64,000 nucleotides of DNA from DASVFB01 sp963815965 (GTDB taxonomy: Bacteria; Actinomycetota; Thermoleophilia; Gaiellales; Gaiellaceae). Under the pieces are notes generated by a model. It did no database searches, had not been told where the DNA came from, and was given only the letters and a program-made list of their open reading frames with translations. The stretch spans positions 1 through 64,000 of the forward strand of contig CAWFIT010000006.1 in assembly GCA_963815965.1 (NCBI GenBank). Reading direction: 5' to 3'. Shown here one piece after another: positions 53,831 through 64,000 of the stretch. Both the position numbers and the translations under genes were made by a program. Numbering within the stretch: the first letter of the stretch is position 1; each line of letters opens with the position of its first letter.

Positions 53831-54236
53831 GCTCGATCGTGATCGCTCGCTGGTCGGAGCCACTATGCCGCATGTGTACGCGAAAGCGTGGCACGGGCAG
53901 GACGCCGGCGCCGGCTTCCGGCCACTCGACGAACGCGACGGCGTCGTCGAAGTAGGGCTCGAGGTCTCCCCATTCCGCATGCGAGAGGCCGGTGAAACGG
54001 TAGAGATCGAGATGCGACACGGGCACCGTGCCTTCGTACCGGTGCCCGATCGTGAACGTGGGGCTCGTGACAGGCGCAGTCACTCCGAGCGAGCGGCACG
54101 CGCCGCGGACGAACGTCGTCTTCCCCGAGCCGAGCTCCCCGGCGACGGTCACGACGTCGCCCGGGCGCAATTCGTCGCCGAGCCGCGCCGCAACGGCTTC
54201 CGTCTCCTCAGGTGAGCTGGTCTCCGTCTCGGCCAC
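53811..54236 (-). CDS. tsaE: TsaE ATPase of t6A synthesis
   Basis: 141 residues. P-loop ATPase: VVTVAGELGSGKTTFVRGAC (Walker A), TSPTFTIGHRYEG and SHLDLYRFTGLSHAEWGDLE, ending in the conserved FVEWPEAG. First gene of the t6A operon. Confidence 0.94.
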   Translation of the reverse strand: MAETETSSPEETEAVAARLGDELRPGDVVTVAGELGSGKTTFVRGACRSLGVTAPVTSPTFTIGHRYEGTVPVSHLDLYRFTGLSHAEWGDLEPYFDDAVAFVEWPEAGAGVLPVPRFRVHMRHSGSDQRAITIERADTRV

Positions 54237-54257
54237 GAGACGAAGGGTAGAGACGGG

Positions 54258-54893
54258 TTAGAACAGTCCGAGCTGGACCGCGGGCTCGGCGGGCGGCTGG
54301 AAGGCCGGCTCCGGCTCCGGGACAGGCTCGAGCGCGCGTCCGAGCAACTCCGGGAGGCGACGAAAGTCGCTCTCGAGCACCTCGAGCATGCGGGGCGTGT
54401 AGAGCGCGGCGGCGGGGTGGTAGATCGGGTAGAGCAGCACCTTGTTGCCGCCGAGCATCGTCTCCTGCTCCTGGCCGTGCACGCGGGTGATCCCGAGCTG
54501 GCGGCCAGAGAGGAGCTTCGTCGCGAAGTTGCCGAGTGTCGCAACGACCTTCGGCTGGATCAGCTCGATCTGCTTCCACAGGTGCGCCTCGCACGCCTGG
54601 ATCTCGTCCGGCTGCGGATCGCGGTTGCCGGGCGGGCGGCACTTCAGGACGTTCGCGACGAAGACATCGCTCCGCGTCAGGCCGATCCCCGCGAGCAGCT
54701 TGTCGAGCAGCTTCCCGGCCTGGCCGACGAAGGGGACGCCCTGCTTGTCCTCGTGGAAGCCGGGCGCCTCGCCAACGAACATCAGGTCGGCCTGCGGGTG
54801 GCCCGAGCCGAAGACAACCTGCGTCCGGCCCTCAGCGAGCCGGCACTTCGTGCATCCCGCGACGGCATCGGCGAGAACGCTTAGCTCGTGCAT
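54258..54893 (-). CDS. Family 4 uracil-DNA glycosylase
   Basis: 211 residues from the ATG at 54893. Removes uracil from DNA and carries a 4Fe-4S cluster. Motifs: VAGCTKCRLAEGRTQVVFGS (first cluster cysteines), LMFVGEAPGFHEDKQGVPFV (active site), VANVLKCRPPGNRDPQPDEI with EIQACEAHL (other cluster cysteines), and YPIYHPAAAL (substrate-binding His). The Ala/Pro-rich extension upstream of the ATG is not used. The C-terminus QLGLF resembles a clamp-binding peptide. Confidence 0.92.
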   Translation of the reverse strand: MHELSVLADAVAGCTKCRLAEGRTQVVFGSGHPQADLMFVGEAPGFHEDKQGVPFVGQAGKLLDKLLAGIGLTRSDVFVANVLKCRPPGNRDPQPDEIQACEAHLWKQIELIQPKVVATLGNFATKLLSGRQLGITRVHGQEQETMLGGNKVLLYPIYHPAAALYTPRMLEVLESDFRRLPELLGRALEPVPEPEPAFQPPAEPAVQLGLF

Positions 54894-54924
54894 CGCGGCG
54901 GAATCTAACGCCGCGGCCGGACGG

Positions 54925-55125
54925 TCAGCAGCAGCCGCAGGAGCCGCCGCAGCAGCCTCCTCCACCGAACGCCGCCGGGGTCTCGACGCCGTGCGCTGCG
55001 AAAACCGAGAACTGCTTGCGCACGTTCACAGAGCCGCAATCCGGGCAGTCAGCCGACTCTCCCATCGGCACGAGCTCCTCGTAGTGGGACTCACATTCCA
55101 TGCAGACGAACTCGTAAATCGGCAT
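54925..55125 (-). CDS. FmdB-family zinc ribbon protein
   Basis: 66 residues. MPIYEFVCMECESHYEELVP and ADCPDCGSVNVRKQFSVFA give two CxxC knuckles of a zinc ribbon; the glycine- and cysteine-rich tail (GGGGCCGGSCGCC) is typical of actinobacterial members. Function unknown; possibly nucleic-acid or metal related. Confidence 0.9.
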   Translation of the reverse strand: MPIYEFVCMECESHYEELVPMGESADCPDCGSVNVRKQFSVFAAHGVETPAAFGGGGCCGGSCGCC

Positions 55126-55261
55126 CGGAACGCGATTCTAGCGAGTCCCCCGACCGGGGGAAATCGTCCGTCGCTCCGCAGGATTTCGAGCTCAGGGGGA
55201 TCTTGTTGGTTGAGCAGGAACCGATACCGAGATCAGGCGTCAACCCACCTAGGAGAAAACT

Positions 55262-55774
55262 ATGCGGAAGTTCGCGATTCTGGCCGTCCTGGCGGTCGTG
55301 GCTGTCCCGGCCGCGGTTGCGGACAACGGGTCCGGCCAGACCAACCAGCCAAACGCGCTGTGCAAGCAGCAGCAGACGGCGCTCGGCGCAAAGACCTTCA
55401 AGTTGCTGTACGGCGCGAACGCGTATGGCCGCTGCGTCTCGAAGATGGCGAGCACCCTCAACGCCGACAAGACGAACGCGGCGAAGCAGTGCGCGGCCGA
55501 GCGTGCCGATGCGGCGTTCCCGAGCACGCATGGCAGCAAGACGTTCGCCCAGTTCTACGGAACGGGCAAGCAAGGCAGCAACGCGTTCGGCAAGTGCGTG
55601 TCGACCAAGGCGAAGGCGCTCGACCAGCAACAGCAGCAGGCGACTATCAATGCGGCCAAGACGTGCAAGGCGGAACGCACGAAACTCGGCCTCACCGAGT
55701 TCACGAAGAACTACGGCGGCCACTCGAACGCTTTTGGGAAATGCGTCTCGAAGACGGCGCACGCGAACCCGTAA
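55262..55774 (+). CDS. Secreted cysteine-repeat protein, three repeats
   Basis: 170 residues with signal peptide (FAILAVLAVVAVPAAVA). Three repeats in the order short-long-short, each with two cysteines: C-x6-LGAKTFKLLYG then AYGRCVSKMA; CAAERADAAF then HGSKTFAQFYGT and NAFGKCVSTKA; CKAERTKLGLTEF then NAFGKCVSKTA. It is the compact form of the five-repeat protein at 15415. AGGAG lies upstream. A sigma/anti-sigma fusion follows on the same strand. Function unknown. Confidence 0.75.
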   Translation: MRKFAILAVLAVVAVPAAVADNGSGQTNQPNALCKQQQTALGAKTFKLLYGANAYGRCVSKMASTLNADKTNAAKQCAAERADAAFPSTHGSKTFAQFYGTGKQGSNAFGKCVSTKAKALDQQQQQATINAAKTCKAERTKLGLTEFTKNYGGHSNAFGKCVSKTAHANP

Positions 55775-55790
55775 CGGGCTTCGCACAGAG

Positions 55791-55815
55791 AAAGGGCGCC
55801 CTCCAACCGCCCTTT
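55791..55815 (+). terminator. Terminator after the three-repeat gene
   Basis: AAAGGGCG pairs with CGCCCTTT across 9 bases, and a second GC-rich hairpin (GGGGAGGGG with CCCCTCCCC) follows at 55823-55852. Confidence 0.65.
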
Positions 55816-55866
55816 CCCCGCCCGGGGAGGGGCGCCTTCGGCTCCCCTCCCCTACACTTCGAGGCC

Positions 55867-57291
55867 ATGGCCATGAGGAAAACGGCTCCGGCCTTTCTGC
55901 GTAGAGGCGATGCCGACAAGGCATTCGAGCGCCTCTACGAGCGTCACGTTCATGACGTCTACCGCTACGCCGCGGGCATGCTCGGCGCGACAGCCGACGC
56001 GGAGGACGTCACCCAGACGACCTTCCTCAACGCCTACCGCGCCTTCAAGCAGGGGACGCGCCCCGAGAAGCCCAAGCCCTGGTTGATCACCATCGCGCAC
56101 AACGTCTGCCGGCAGCGGTTTCGCCAGGCGCAGCGACGGCCGCACGAGGTCGAGTTCGACGAGCGCTTCGGGGAAGGCACGAAAGACGACATTTCGGCTC
56201 CGTCCGCGGAGGACCTTCGCCGCGCGCTCTCGCAGCTCGCGCCCAACCAGCGGGCCGCGATCGTCATGCGCGAGCTCGAGGGCTGCTCATACGCCGAGAT
56301 CGCCGAGGTGCTCGGCATCAGCGTCTCGGCGCTCGAGACCGTCTTGTTCCGGGCACGCCGCGCGCTGCGAGAGCAACTCGACGAGCAGCTCACGTGCCAG
56401 GAGGCAGCGATTGCGCTCAACAAGCAGCTCGACGGCCGGGCATCCCGCGCCGAGCGGCGTGCGCTGAGGGCGCACCTCCGCGCCTGCGCCGAGTGCAACA
56501 GCCTCGCACAGAGCCAGCGGGCGCAGCGGCGCGCGCTGAAAGCGCTCGTGCTCGTTCCGCTACCGGCGACGATCTCGCACTGGATGGGCGGCCAGAGTGC
56601 TGCAGCAGCCACAGGCGCGGCCGGCGCAGGCGGGTTGACGGCCGTGGCCGGCGTGACGGCCGGCGGGGGAGCCGCAGGCGCTTCGTCGGTTGTCTTCGGA
56701 GGGGTCGCCGCGAAGGTCGCAGCGGTCGTCGTCGCCGGCGCCGTGGTCGGTGGTGGCACCTACGGCGTCGCGCGCGCCGAGCACCCGGTGTCCCGCACCG
56801 CACAGCCGCCTGCCGCACCTGCCGTACCTGCCGGCGCCGAACGGACCTTCGCAACGCCGGAGCGCATCGGTCCGGTTGCATTCATCCTCACGCCCTCTCG
56901 ACCCGCGATCCTGCACAAGCGGAGCGTTGCGAACAAGTCGCACTCGGCCGCGCACGGTTCACGAGCCACTCGTCCGGGGCAGACGGCGAGCGCGATCGCG
57001 CACACGCCGCGCTCGCTCCGGAGCACGCCGCCCGGGCAGGCCGTCAAGGCCCTCCGTGCGGCGGCGCCCGCGTCGGCGAAAACGAACAAGAGCTCGACGC
57101 GGAGCGCGCAGCCGAACGCGCACGCAAGCGGGCTACGGGTGCGTCCTGTGCATTCCAAACACGCGCAGCCCGTACATCCTGTGCATCCCGTCCGTCCGCC
57201 CAGCCCACAGGTGAAGCCGAAGGACGAGCAGCCGGCCCCGGCGGGGGTCTCGCACGGGATCGGCAAGAAGTCCGGCGAGCCTACGCCGTAG
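55867..57291 (+). CDS. ECF-type sigma factor fused to an anti-sigma-like zinc-finger and membrane tail
   Basis: 474 residues. Region 2 (AFERLYERHVHDVYRYAAGM, DAEDVTQTTFLNAYRAFKQG), region 4 (LAPNQRAAIVMRELEGCSYA, EIAEVLGISVSALETVLFRA), then an HxxxCxxC anti-sigma knuckle (RAHLRACAECNSLAQSQRA), a glycine-rich linker, a membrane helix (GGVAAKVAAVVVAGAVVGGG) and an extracytoplasmic tail of about 170 residues rich in proline, serine and histidine (HSKHAQPVHPVHPVRPPSP). Probably a membrane-held sigma factor released by a signal. Lies directly after the cysteine-repeat gene. Confidence 0.82.
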   Translation: MAMRKTAPAFLRRGDADKAFERLYERHVHDVYRYAAGMLGATADAEDVTQTTFLNAYRAFKQGTRPEKPKPWLITIAHNVCRQRFRQAQRRPHEVEFDERFGEGTKDDISAPSAEDLRRALSQLAPNQRAAIVMRELEGCSYAEIAEVLGISVSALETVLFRARRALREQLDEQLTCQEAAIALNKQLDGRASRAERRALRAHLRACAECNSLAQSQRAQRRALKALVLVPLPATISHWMGGQSAAAATGAAGAGGLTAVAGVTAGGGAAGASSVVFGGVAAKVAAVVVAGAVVGGGTYGVARAEHPVSRTAQPPAAPAVPAGAERTFATPERIGPVAFILTPSRPAILHKRSVANKSHSAAHGSRATRPGQTASAIAHTPRSLRSTPPGQAVKALRAAAPASAKTNKSSTRSAQPNAHASGLRVRPVHSKHAQPVHPVHPVRPPSPQVKPKDEQPAPAGVSHGIGKKSGEPTP

Positions 57292-57308
57292 CGGCGAACA
57301 TAGGGCAC

Positions 57309-57881
57309 GTGTGGGACGACCTCGCCACAGTCCTGCGCGGGCGGATCGTCACGCTCGAGCCGCTGGCGGACGAGCATCGTGACGGGCTCCGCGCCGCAGC
57401 GGCCCACGAGCAGACCTGGCGGTTCATGGTCACCCGCGACGTCGAGCGCTGGCTGGACGACGCGTTCGCCGAGCACGGCGCCGGCACGCGCGTGCAATTC
57501 GCCGTCGTGCGGGACGGCTCGATCGCCGGCTCGACGAGCTACCTCAGCCTCGCACCCGAGCACCTGCGCGTCGAGATCGGGAACACGTGGCTCAACCCGT
57601 CCGCCTGGGGCACCGGCGCGAATGTCGAGGCGAAGTACCTGCTGCTCCGCCACGCTTTCGAGACGCTCGGCATGCGGCGCGTCGAGTTCAAGACCGACGC
57701 ACGGAACGAGCGCGCGCGAGCGGCGCTGGCCGCGCTTCCCGCACAGTTCGAGGGCGTCCACCGTAAGCACATGCTCGTGCGAGGCGGCGAGCGCCGCGAC
57801 TCCGCCTGGTACGCGGTGATCGACGACGAGTGGCCCGAGGTGAAGCACAACCTCGAGCTGAGAGTCGCGCGCCACCGTTAA
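57309..57881 (+). CDS. GNAT acetyltransferase (RimJ/RimL-like)
   Basis: 190 residues from the GTG at 57309. Motifs: GRIVTLEPLADEHRDGLRAA, VEIGNTWLNPSAWGTGANVE (acetyl-CoA loop), YLLLRHAFETLGMRRVEFKT and DARNERARAALAALPAQFEG. Closest in pattern to the RimJ/RimL branch; target unknown. It precedes the pantothenate genes and is 17 bases after the sigma gene. Confidence 0.85.
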   Translation: MWDDLATVLRGRIVTLEPLADEHRDGLRAAAAHEQTWRFMVTRDVERWLDDAFAEHGAGTRVQFAVVRDGSIAGSTSYLSLAPEHLRVEIGNTWLNPSAWGTGANVEAKYLLLRHAFETLGMRRVEFKTDARNERARAALAALPAQFEGVHRKHMLVRGGERRDSAWYAVIDDEWPEVKHNLELRVARHR

Positions 57882-57920
57882 ACTGCTCGTGCCCGGTATC
57901 CGCTACGGAACTGGAGCTCG

Positions 57921-58584
57921 ATGTTCGAATCAGTCAACGTCATCGGACGCGGCCGCGTCGGCGCGGCCCTCGCAGAGCGCCTCGAAGAGCGCGGCGTCGA
58001 GCTGCGAGAAGACGCGGAGCTGGTACTCCTCTGCGTCCCGGACACGGCGATCGCAGACACCGCCCAGGGACTGTCCCTGGGACATGGCCAGTGGGTGGCG
58101 CACGTCAGCGGTGCGACGCCCCTTCGGGCGCTCGATCCGCACACGCGCCGCTTCGGGATGCACCCGCTGCAGACGTTCACACGCAGCGCGCGGCGCCGAG
58201 CAGCTCGACGGCGCGTGGGCCGCAGTCACCGCGGAGAGCGACGAGGCGCAGGAGCACGGCCACGAGCTCGCGCGCACGCTGGGGCTCCATCCGTTCGACC
58301 TGACCGACGAGGCGCGGCCCGTCTACCACGCCGGCGCGGCGATCGCCTCCAACTACCTCGTCACGTTGCACCGCGCGGCGACCCGCCTGTTCGAGGCCGC
58401 AGGCGCACCGCCGGAGGCGCTTGTGCCGCTGATGACGCGCACCATCGAGAACGACTTCGAGCTGACCGGACCGATTGCACGCGGTGACTGGAAGACCGTA
58501 AACGCGCACGTCCGCGCGATCCACGACGAGGTCCCCGAGCTCGAGCCGATGTACCTCGCGCTCGCGAAGGCGACGAAGCCTTGA
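57921..58584 (+). CDS. Rossmann-fold DUF2520 protein next to panC, one frameshift
   Basis: About 220 residues. N-terminal NADP fold MFESVNVIGRGRVGAALAER, VLLCVPDTAIADTAQ, VAHVSGATPLRALDPHTRR, then after a frameshift near 58187 the helical DUF2520 domain: LHPFDLTDEARPVYHAGAAI, ASNYLVTLHRAATRLFEAAG, GDWKTVNAHVRAIHDEV. The neighbourhood DUF2520-panC-panB is conserved in actinobacteria, so a role as a ketopantoate reductase-like enzyme has been considered; that is not shown. Its stop overlaps the panC start. Confidence 0.8.
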
Positions 58585-59339
58585 AGGTCGTGCGGACCGT
58601 CGCCGAGCTGCGCGAAGCGCTTCCGTCGTCGGGCGCAGTCGGGCTCGTCCCGACGATGGGCGCGCTTCACGCGGGCCACGTGGCGCTTCTCGAGACAGCC
58701 CGCGCCGAGTGCGACTTCGTAGCGATGAGCCTGTTCGTGAACGAGGCGCAGTTCGACTCCGACGCTGACTTCGCGCGCTATCCCCGCGACGAGGAGCGCG
58801 ACCTCCGCGTCGCGGAGGATGCCGGGGTCGACATCGTCTTCGCGCCAGAGGCGAACGAGCTCTTTCCACCCGGCTACGGCACGTGGGTCGAGCCGGAGGA
58901 GCACGACCTCGAGGCCGAGTTTCGGCCGGGCCACTTCCGCGGGGTCGCGACCGTGTGCCTGAAGCTCTTCAACATCGTTCGCCCGCAGTGTGTGTACTTC
59001 GGCCAGAAGGACGCGCAGCAAGTCCACGTCGTGCTGCGGATGCTCCGCGACTTCAACCACGACACCGAGCTCAGAGTCGTGCCGACCGTGCGCGACGAGG
59101 ACGGGCTCGCGCTCTCGTCGCGGAACGCCCTGCTCTCGCCGGAGGAGCGTGAGCGCGCGCGAGCACTCCCCCGCGCGCTCGAAACAGGCGACGTCATTCG
59201 CGCACGCGAGCTGCTCGACGGCCTCGACGTCGACTACGTCGCGATCGCTGACTTCGAGCCGAGGGTACTCGTCGCAGCGGTTCGGCTCGGCCCCACACGT
59301 TTGATCGACAACGCCCCCCTGGAAGGAGAACCGACATGA
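58581..59339 (+). CDS. panC: Pantothenate synthetase PanC
   Basis: 252 residues from a TTG overlapping the previous stop. Joins pantoate and beta-alanine using ATP. Motifs: GLVPTMGALHAGHVALLETA (nucleotide site), MSLFVNEAQFDSDADFARYP, CVYFGQKDAQQVHVVLRMLR and DGLALSSRNALLSPEERERA. Followed by panB with an ATGA overlap. Confidence 0.95.
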   Translation: MKVVRTVAELREALPSSGAVGLVPTMGALHAGHVALLETARAECDFVAMSLFVNEAQFDSDADFARYPRDEERDLRVAEDAGVDIVFAPEANELFPPGYGTWVEPEEHDLEAEFRPGHFRGVATVCLKLFNIVRPQCVYFGQKDAQQVHVVLRMLRDFNHDTELRVVPTVRDEDGLALSSRNALLSPEERERARALPRALETGDVIRARELLDGLDVDYVAIADFEPRVLVAAVRLGPTRLIDNAPLEGEPT

Positions 59340-60208
59340 GCGCACCACCAGCAGGCAAGCTGCCGCTCCCCGAGCTCGCAGAGATGAAGCGACGCGGCGA
59401 CAAGATCGTCATGGTCACCGCGTACGACGCGCCCGGAGCACGCTTCGCGGAGGACGCGGGCGTCGACCTGATCCTGGTCGGCGACACCGCAGCGATGGTG
59501 GTGCTCGGCCATGAGGGCACGACGGTGCCGGTGACGATGGACGAGATGATCTTCCTGACGAAGACCGTCGCCCGCGCCGCCTACCGGCCGATCGTCGTCG
59601 GCGACATGCCGTTCGGCTCGTACCAGGTCTCCGACGAGGACGCCGTCCGCAACGCAATCCGGTTCGTGAAGGAAGCTCGCGCCGACGTCGTGAAGCTCGA
59701 GGGAGCGGGACCGTCTGTGTCGCGCGCCCGCGCGATCGTCGAAGCGGGAATCCCCGTGATGGGACACGTCGGCCTGACGCCGCAGTCCGCGACGATGCTC
59801 GGCGGCTTCAAGACGCAGGGCAAGACGCGCGACGCCGCACGCAAGCTCGTGGCCGATGCCCTGGAGCTCGAGGCTGCGGGCTGCTTCTCCGTCGTGCTGG
59901 AGGCGGTGCCTGCACCCGTTGGCGCGGAGATCACCCGCCGGCTCACCGTGCCGACGATCGGGATCGGCGCCGGCGTCGACTGCGATGGGCAGGTGCTCGT
60001 CTACCACGACCTTCTCGGCCTGACGGAGGGCCATCTCCCGCGCTTCGTGAAGCGATACGCGAACCTGTCGCTCGAGATCCGCGACGCTCTCGCGGCGTAC
60101 ACGGCGGACGTTCGCAGCGGTGCGTTCCCCGAGGAGCAGCACACGTACGCGATGCCTGAGGAGGAACGCCGCGAGTTTCTAGAGGAACTCGTGCCAGAGC
60201 GTAAGTAG
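59336..60208 (+). CDS. panB: Ketopantoate hydroxymethyltransferase PanB
   Basis: 290 residues. TIM-barrel enzyme for the first step of pantothenate synthesis. Motifs: KIVMVTAYDAPGARFAEDAG, ILVGDTAAMVVLGHEGTTVP (metal Asp), VVGDMPFGSYQVSDEDAVRN, AGIPVMGHVGLTPQSATMLG, CDGQVLVYHDLLGLTEG. Its last 30 bases overlap the convergent membrane gene. Confidence 0.95.
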   Translation: MSAPPAGKLPLPELAEMKRRGDKIVMVTAYDAPGARFAEDAGVDLILVGDTAAMVVLGHEGTTVPVTMDEMIFLTKTVARAAYRPIVVGDMPFGSYQVSDEDAVRNAIRFVKEARADVVKLEGAGPSVSRARAIVEAGIPVMGHVGLTPQSATMLGGFKTQGKTRDAARKLVADALELEAAGCFSVVLEAVPAPVGAEITRRLTVPTIGIGAGVDCDGQVLVYHDLLGLTEGHLPRFVKRYANLSLEIRDALAAYTADVRSGAFPEEQHTYAMPEEERREFLEELVPERK

Positions 60209-60823
60209 CACGACCGGCGACGCCGCGATCGCGACCGTCGCGAGTGAGCGCGCCCAGGTCCAGCCGTGAACGGCGCGGACGCCGATCACGAGGAGCGCAA
60301 GCGCCCACACGCCGAAGGCGATCGCGGCCCAGATGAGCACGTCGCCGCCGGTGCCGCCGTCGGACCCGCCGGTCCGGAAGAGATCGCCACCGAAAGCGGC
60401 GAGCCCGATTGGCCAGACAAGCACCAGCGAAAGAGCGAGGGGAGCGCACGCGAAGCCGACGACGTGGCGCGCGCGCCTGTAGCTTCCCTGCCCGCCGAGC
60501 GCCTGGGACGCACCGTGGACGAGCGCACCGCCGAGCCAGAACACCGCAGCGGCGTAGACGCCGCCGCCGATGAAGGCCCAGATCGCGACGACGAGCCCGT
60601 CGCGCACCGGATCGTCGAGCAGCGTGCGCGCGACCGAGCTCGTGAGGACGCCGGCGATCCCGGCAAGCCACGTGAGCGCGAGGAGCGGCTCCTGCCTCGC
60701 GTAGGCCGCCGTGTCGGAATCGTCGCGGAGTGCGACGAAGACCGCGCGCGGAGCCTGGAGCACCAGCACCGCTCGCAGGAACCATTCCCTGTCGAGCCCC
60801 GCCTCCTCCGCACGCGTGCTCAC
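60179..60823 (-). CDS. Yip1-like membrane protein
   Basis: 214 residues from a GTG at 60823. Early WFLRAVLVLQAPRAVFVALR (Yip1-type amphipathic start), then five helices: LLALTWLAGIAGVLTSSVAR, GLVVAIWAFIGGGVYAAAVF, VVGFACAPLALSLVLVWPIG, WAAIAFGVWALALLVIGVRA and LATVAIAASPVVLLTLW. Function unknown. Convergent overlap with panB. Confidence 0.75.
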   Translation of the reverse strand: MSTRAEEAGLDREWFLRAVLVLQAPRAVFVALRDDSDTAAYARQEPLLALTWLAGIAGVLTSSVARTLLDDPVRDGLVVAIWAFIGGGVYAAAVFWLGGALVHGASQALGGQGSYRRARHVVGFACAPLALSLVLVWPIGLAAFGGDLFRTGGSDGGTGGDVLIWAAIAFGVWALALLVIGVRAVHGWTWARSLATVAIAASPVVLLTLWHEFL

Positions 60824-60827
60824 GGGT

Positions 60828-63668
<2,841 letters not shown>

Positions 63669-63688
63669 AGCTGAGCCAGTTTACCTAG

Positions 63689-63702
63689 CGAACGTGTGTT
63701 CG
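63689..63702. promoter_or_regulatory. LexA (SOS) box upstream of uvrA
   Basis: CGAACGTGTGTTCG is a perfect match to the actinobacterial/Gram-positive SOS core CGAAC-N4-GTTCG. It is 21 bases ahead of the uvrA start, so damage induction of uvrA is likely. Confidence 0.8.
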
Positions 63703-63819
63703 TGAAGGGCAGATTTCCCCCATCTGGGTCAGGCCGTCGGGCCCGAGACCGGCTTGACTGCAACGTGCCGACGACACGCCGGCGGCTGGCTGAGCCGCCC
63801 GCGCACGCCGACCCTTCTC

Positions 63820-64000
63820 ATGCTGCGGCTCCGACTAATCCTCGTCCTGTTCGCGCTCGTTCTCGCCGGGCTCGGAGCAACGACGACGCACGCGGCGACG
63901 AAGCGCCACCACCACCGCAACCATCATCATCACCACCACCACCACAGGCCCGGCGGGAAGCAGGTCGTGCGCTACGCGCGCAGGTTCCTCGGCATCCGCT
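63820..64000 (+). CDS. Secreted NlpC/P60-like hydrolase with poly-His segment, cut by the window edge
   Basis: 60 codons are present. Signal peptide (LRLILVLFALVLAGLGATTT HAA as read), then a striking stretch with three and eight histidines around RN (residues about 30-42), then GGKQVVRYARRFLGI, the usual beginning of an NlpC/P60 cell-wall peptidase domain (VVxYARxxLGxPY). The catalytic Cys is beyond the end. The His tract might bind metal. Confidence 0.65.
   Translation, partial: MLRLRLILVLFALVLAGLGATTTHAATKRHHHRNHHHHHHHHRPGGKQVVRYARRFLGIR

Noticed and set aside
63907..63950. Histidine codon run considered as a microsatellite or CRISPR-like repeat
   Set aside because: It is a single coding tract of CAC/CAT codons; no spaced repeats are present anywhere in the window.

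Overview
The window looks like a metagenome-type contig, most of it from a high-GC actinobacterium. The evidence is dense GC-rich coding, frequent GTG/TTG starts, 4-base stop/start overlaps, a Rex repressor, an actinobacterial LexA box, a PadR operon and the DUF2520-panC-panB order. The nearest fit is a Thermoleophilia-like lineage (Gaiellales/Solirubrobacterales); this is inference from gene content, not a search. Single-base frameshifts break many otherwise normal genes, and the breaks are densest before 7.8 kb, as in a long-read or low-coverage assembly.

Layout. 1-2430: AT-richer DNA with proteobacterial-style inverted repeats and a frameshifted phage terminase. About 2450-7745: a circadian-clock cluster (C-terminal half of KaiC, two KaiB genes, a multi-PAS protein) converging through a shared terminator on a GAF histidine kinase. 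At 7547-7846 a near-palindromic inverted repeat switches directly into an actinobacterial adenylate cyclase. This front end is probably a chimera of two or three sources. 7.85-17 kb: accessory DNA with gene fragments, secreted proteins, a dispersed small-protein family and a cysteine-repeat secreted protein. 17.06-21.64 kb: a 4.5-kb segment bracketed by a 43-bp duplication of the 3' half of tRNA-Val, carrying an aldo/keto reductase, a cation transporter, a DUF1232 protein and a Na+/H+ antiporter. From 21.7 kb on: ordinary chromosomal operons.

The most interesting system is the six-gene, fully overlapping operon on the minus strand at 28.6-33.3 kb, under a cobalamin riboswitch. It encodes two secreted DUF4430 proteins (the fold of the C-terminal domain of animal transcobalamin/intrinsic factor), a complete ECF importer (EcfT, a fused double ATPase, an S component) and a secreted alpha/alpha-toroid protein resembling the N-terminal domain of the same animal proteins. 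Together they look like a bacterial, split transcobalamin-type vitamin B12 capture and import system.

Other coherent groups: twin APC permease-UspA fusions with an M29 aminopeptidase, TrkA-type proteins and a PQQ sugar dehydrogenase (34.1-41.4 kb); H+-pyrophosphatase, DUF1844 and a GCS2 ligase (42-45.6 kb); Rex, a glutaredoxin-like protein and glutamate dehydrogenase (47-49.2 kb); tsaE-tsaB-rimI-tsaD followed by a subtilase (49.3-54.2 kb); repair genes pcrA, a family-4 uracil-DNA glycosylase and uvrA (with LexA box); pantothenate genes (57.9-60.2 kb); and a second cysteine-repeat protein next to a sigma/anti-sigma fusion (55.3-57.3 kb). The window ends inside an NlpC/P60-like gene with a histidine-rich N-terminus.
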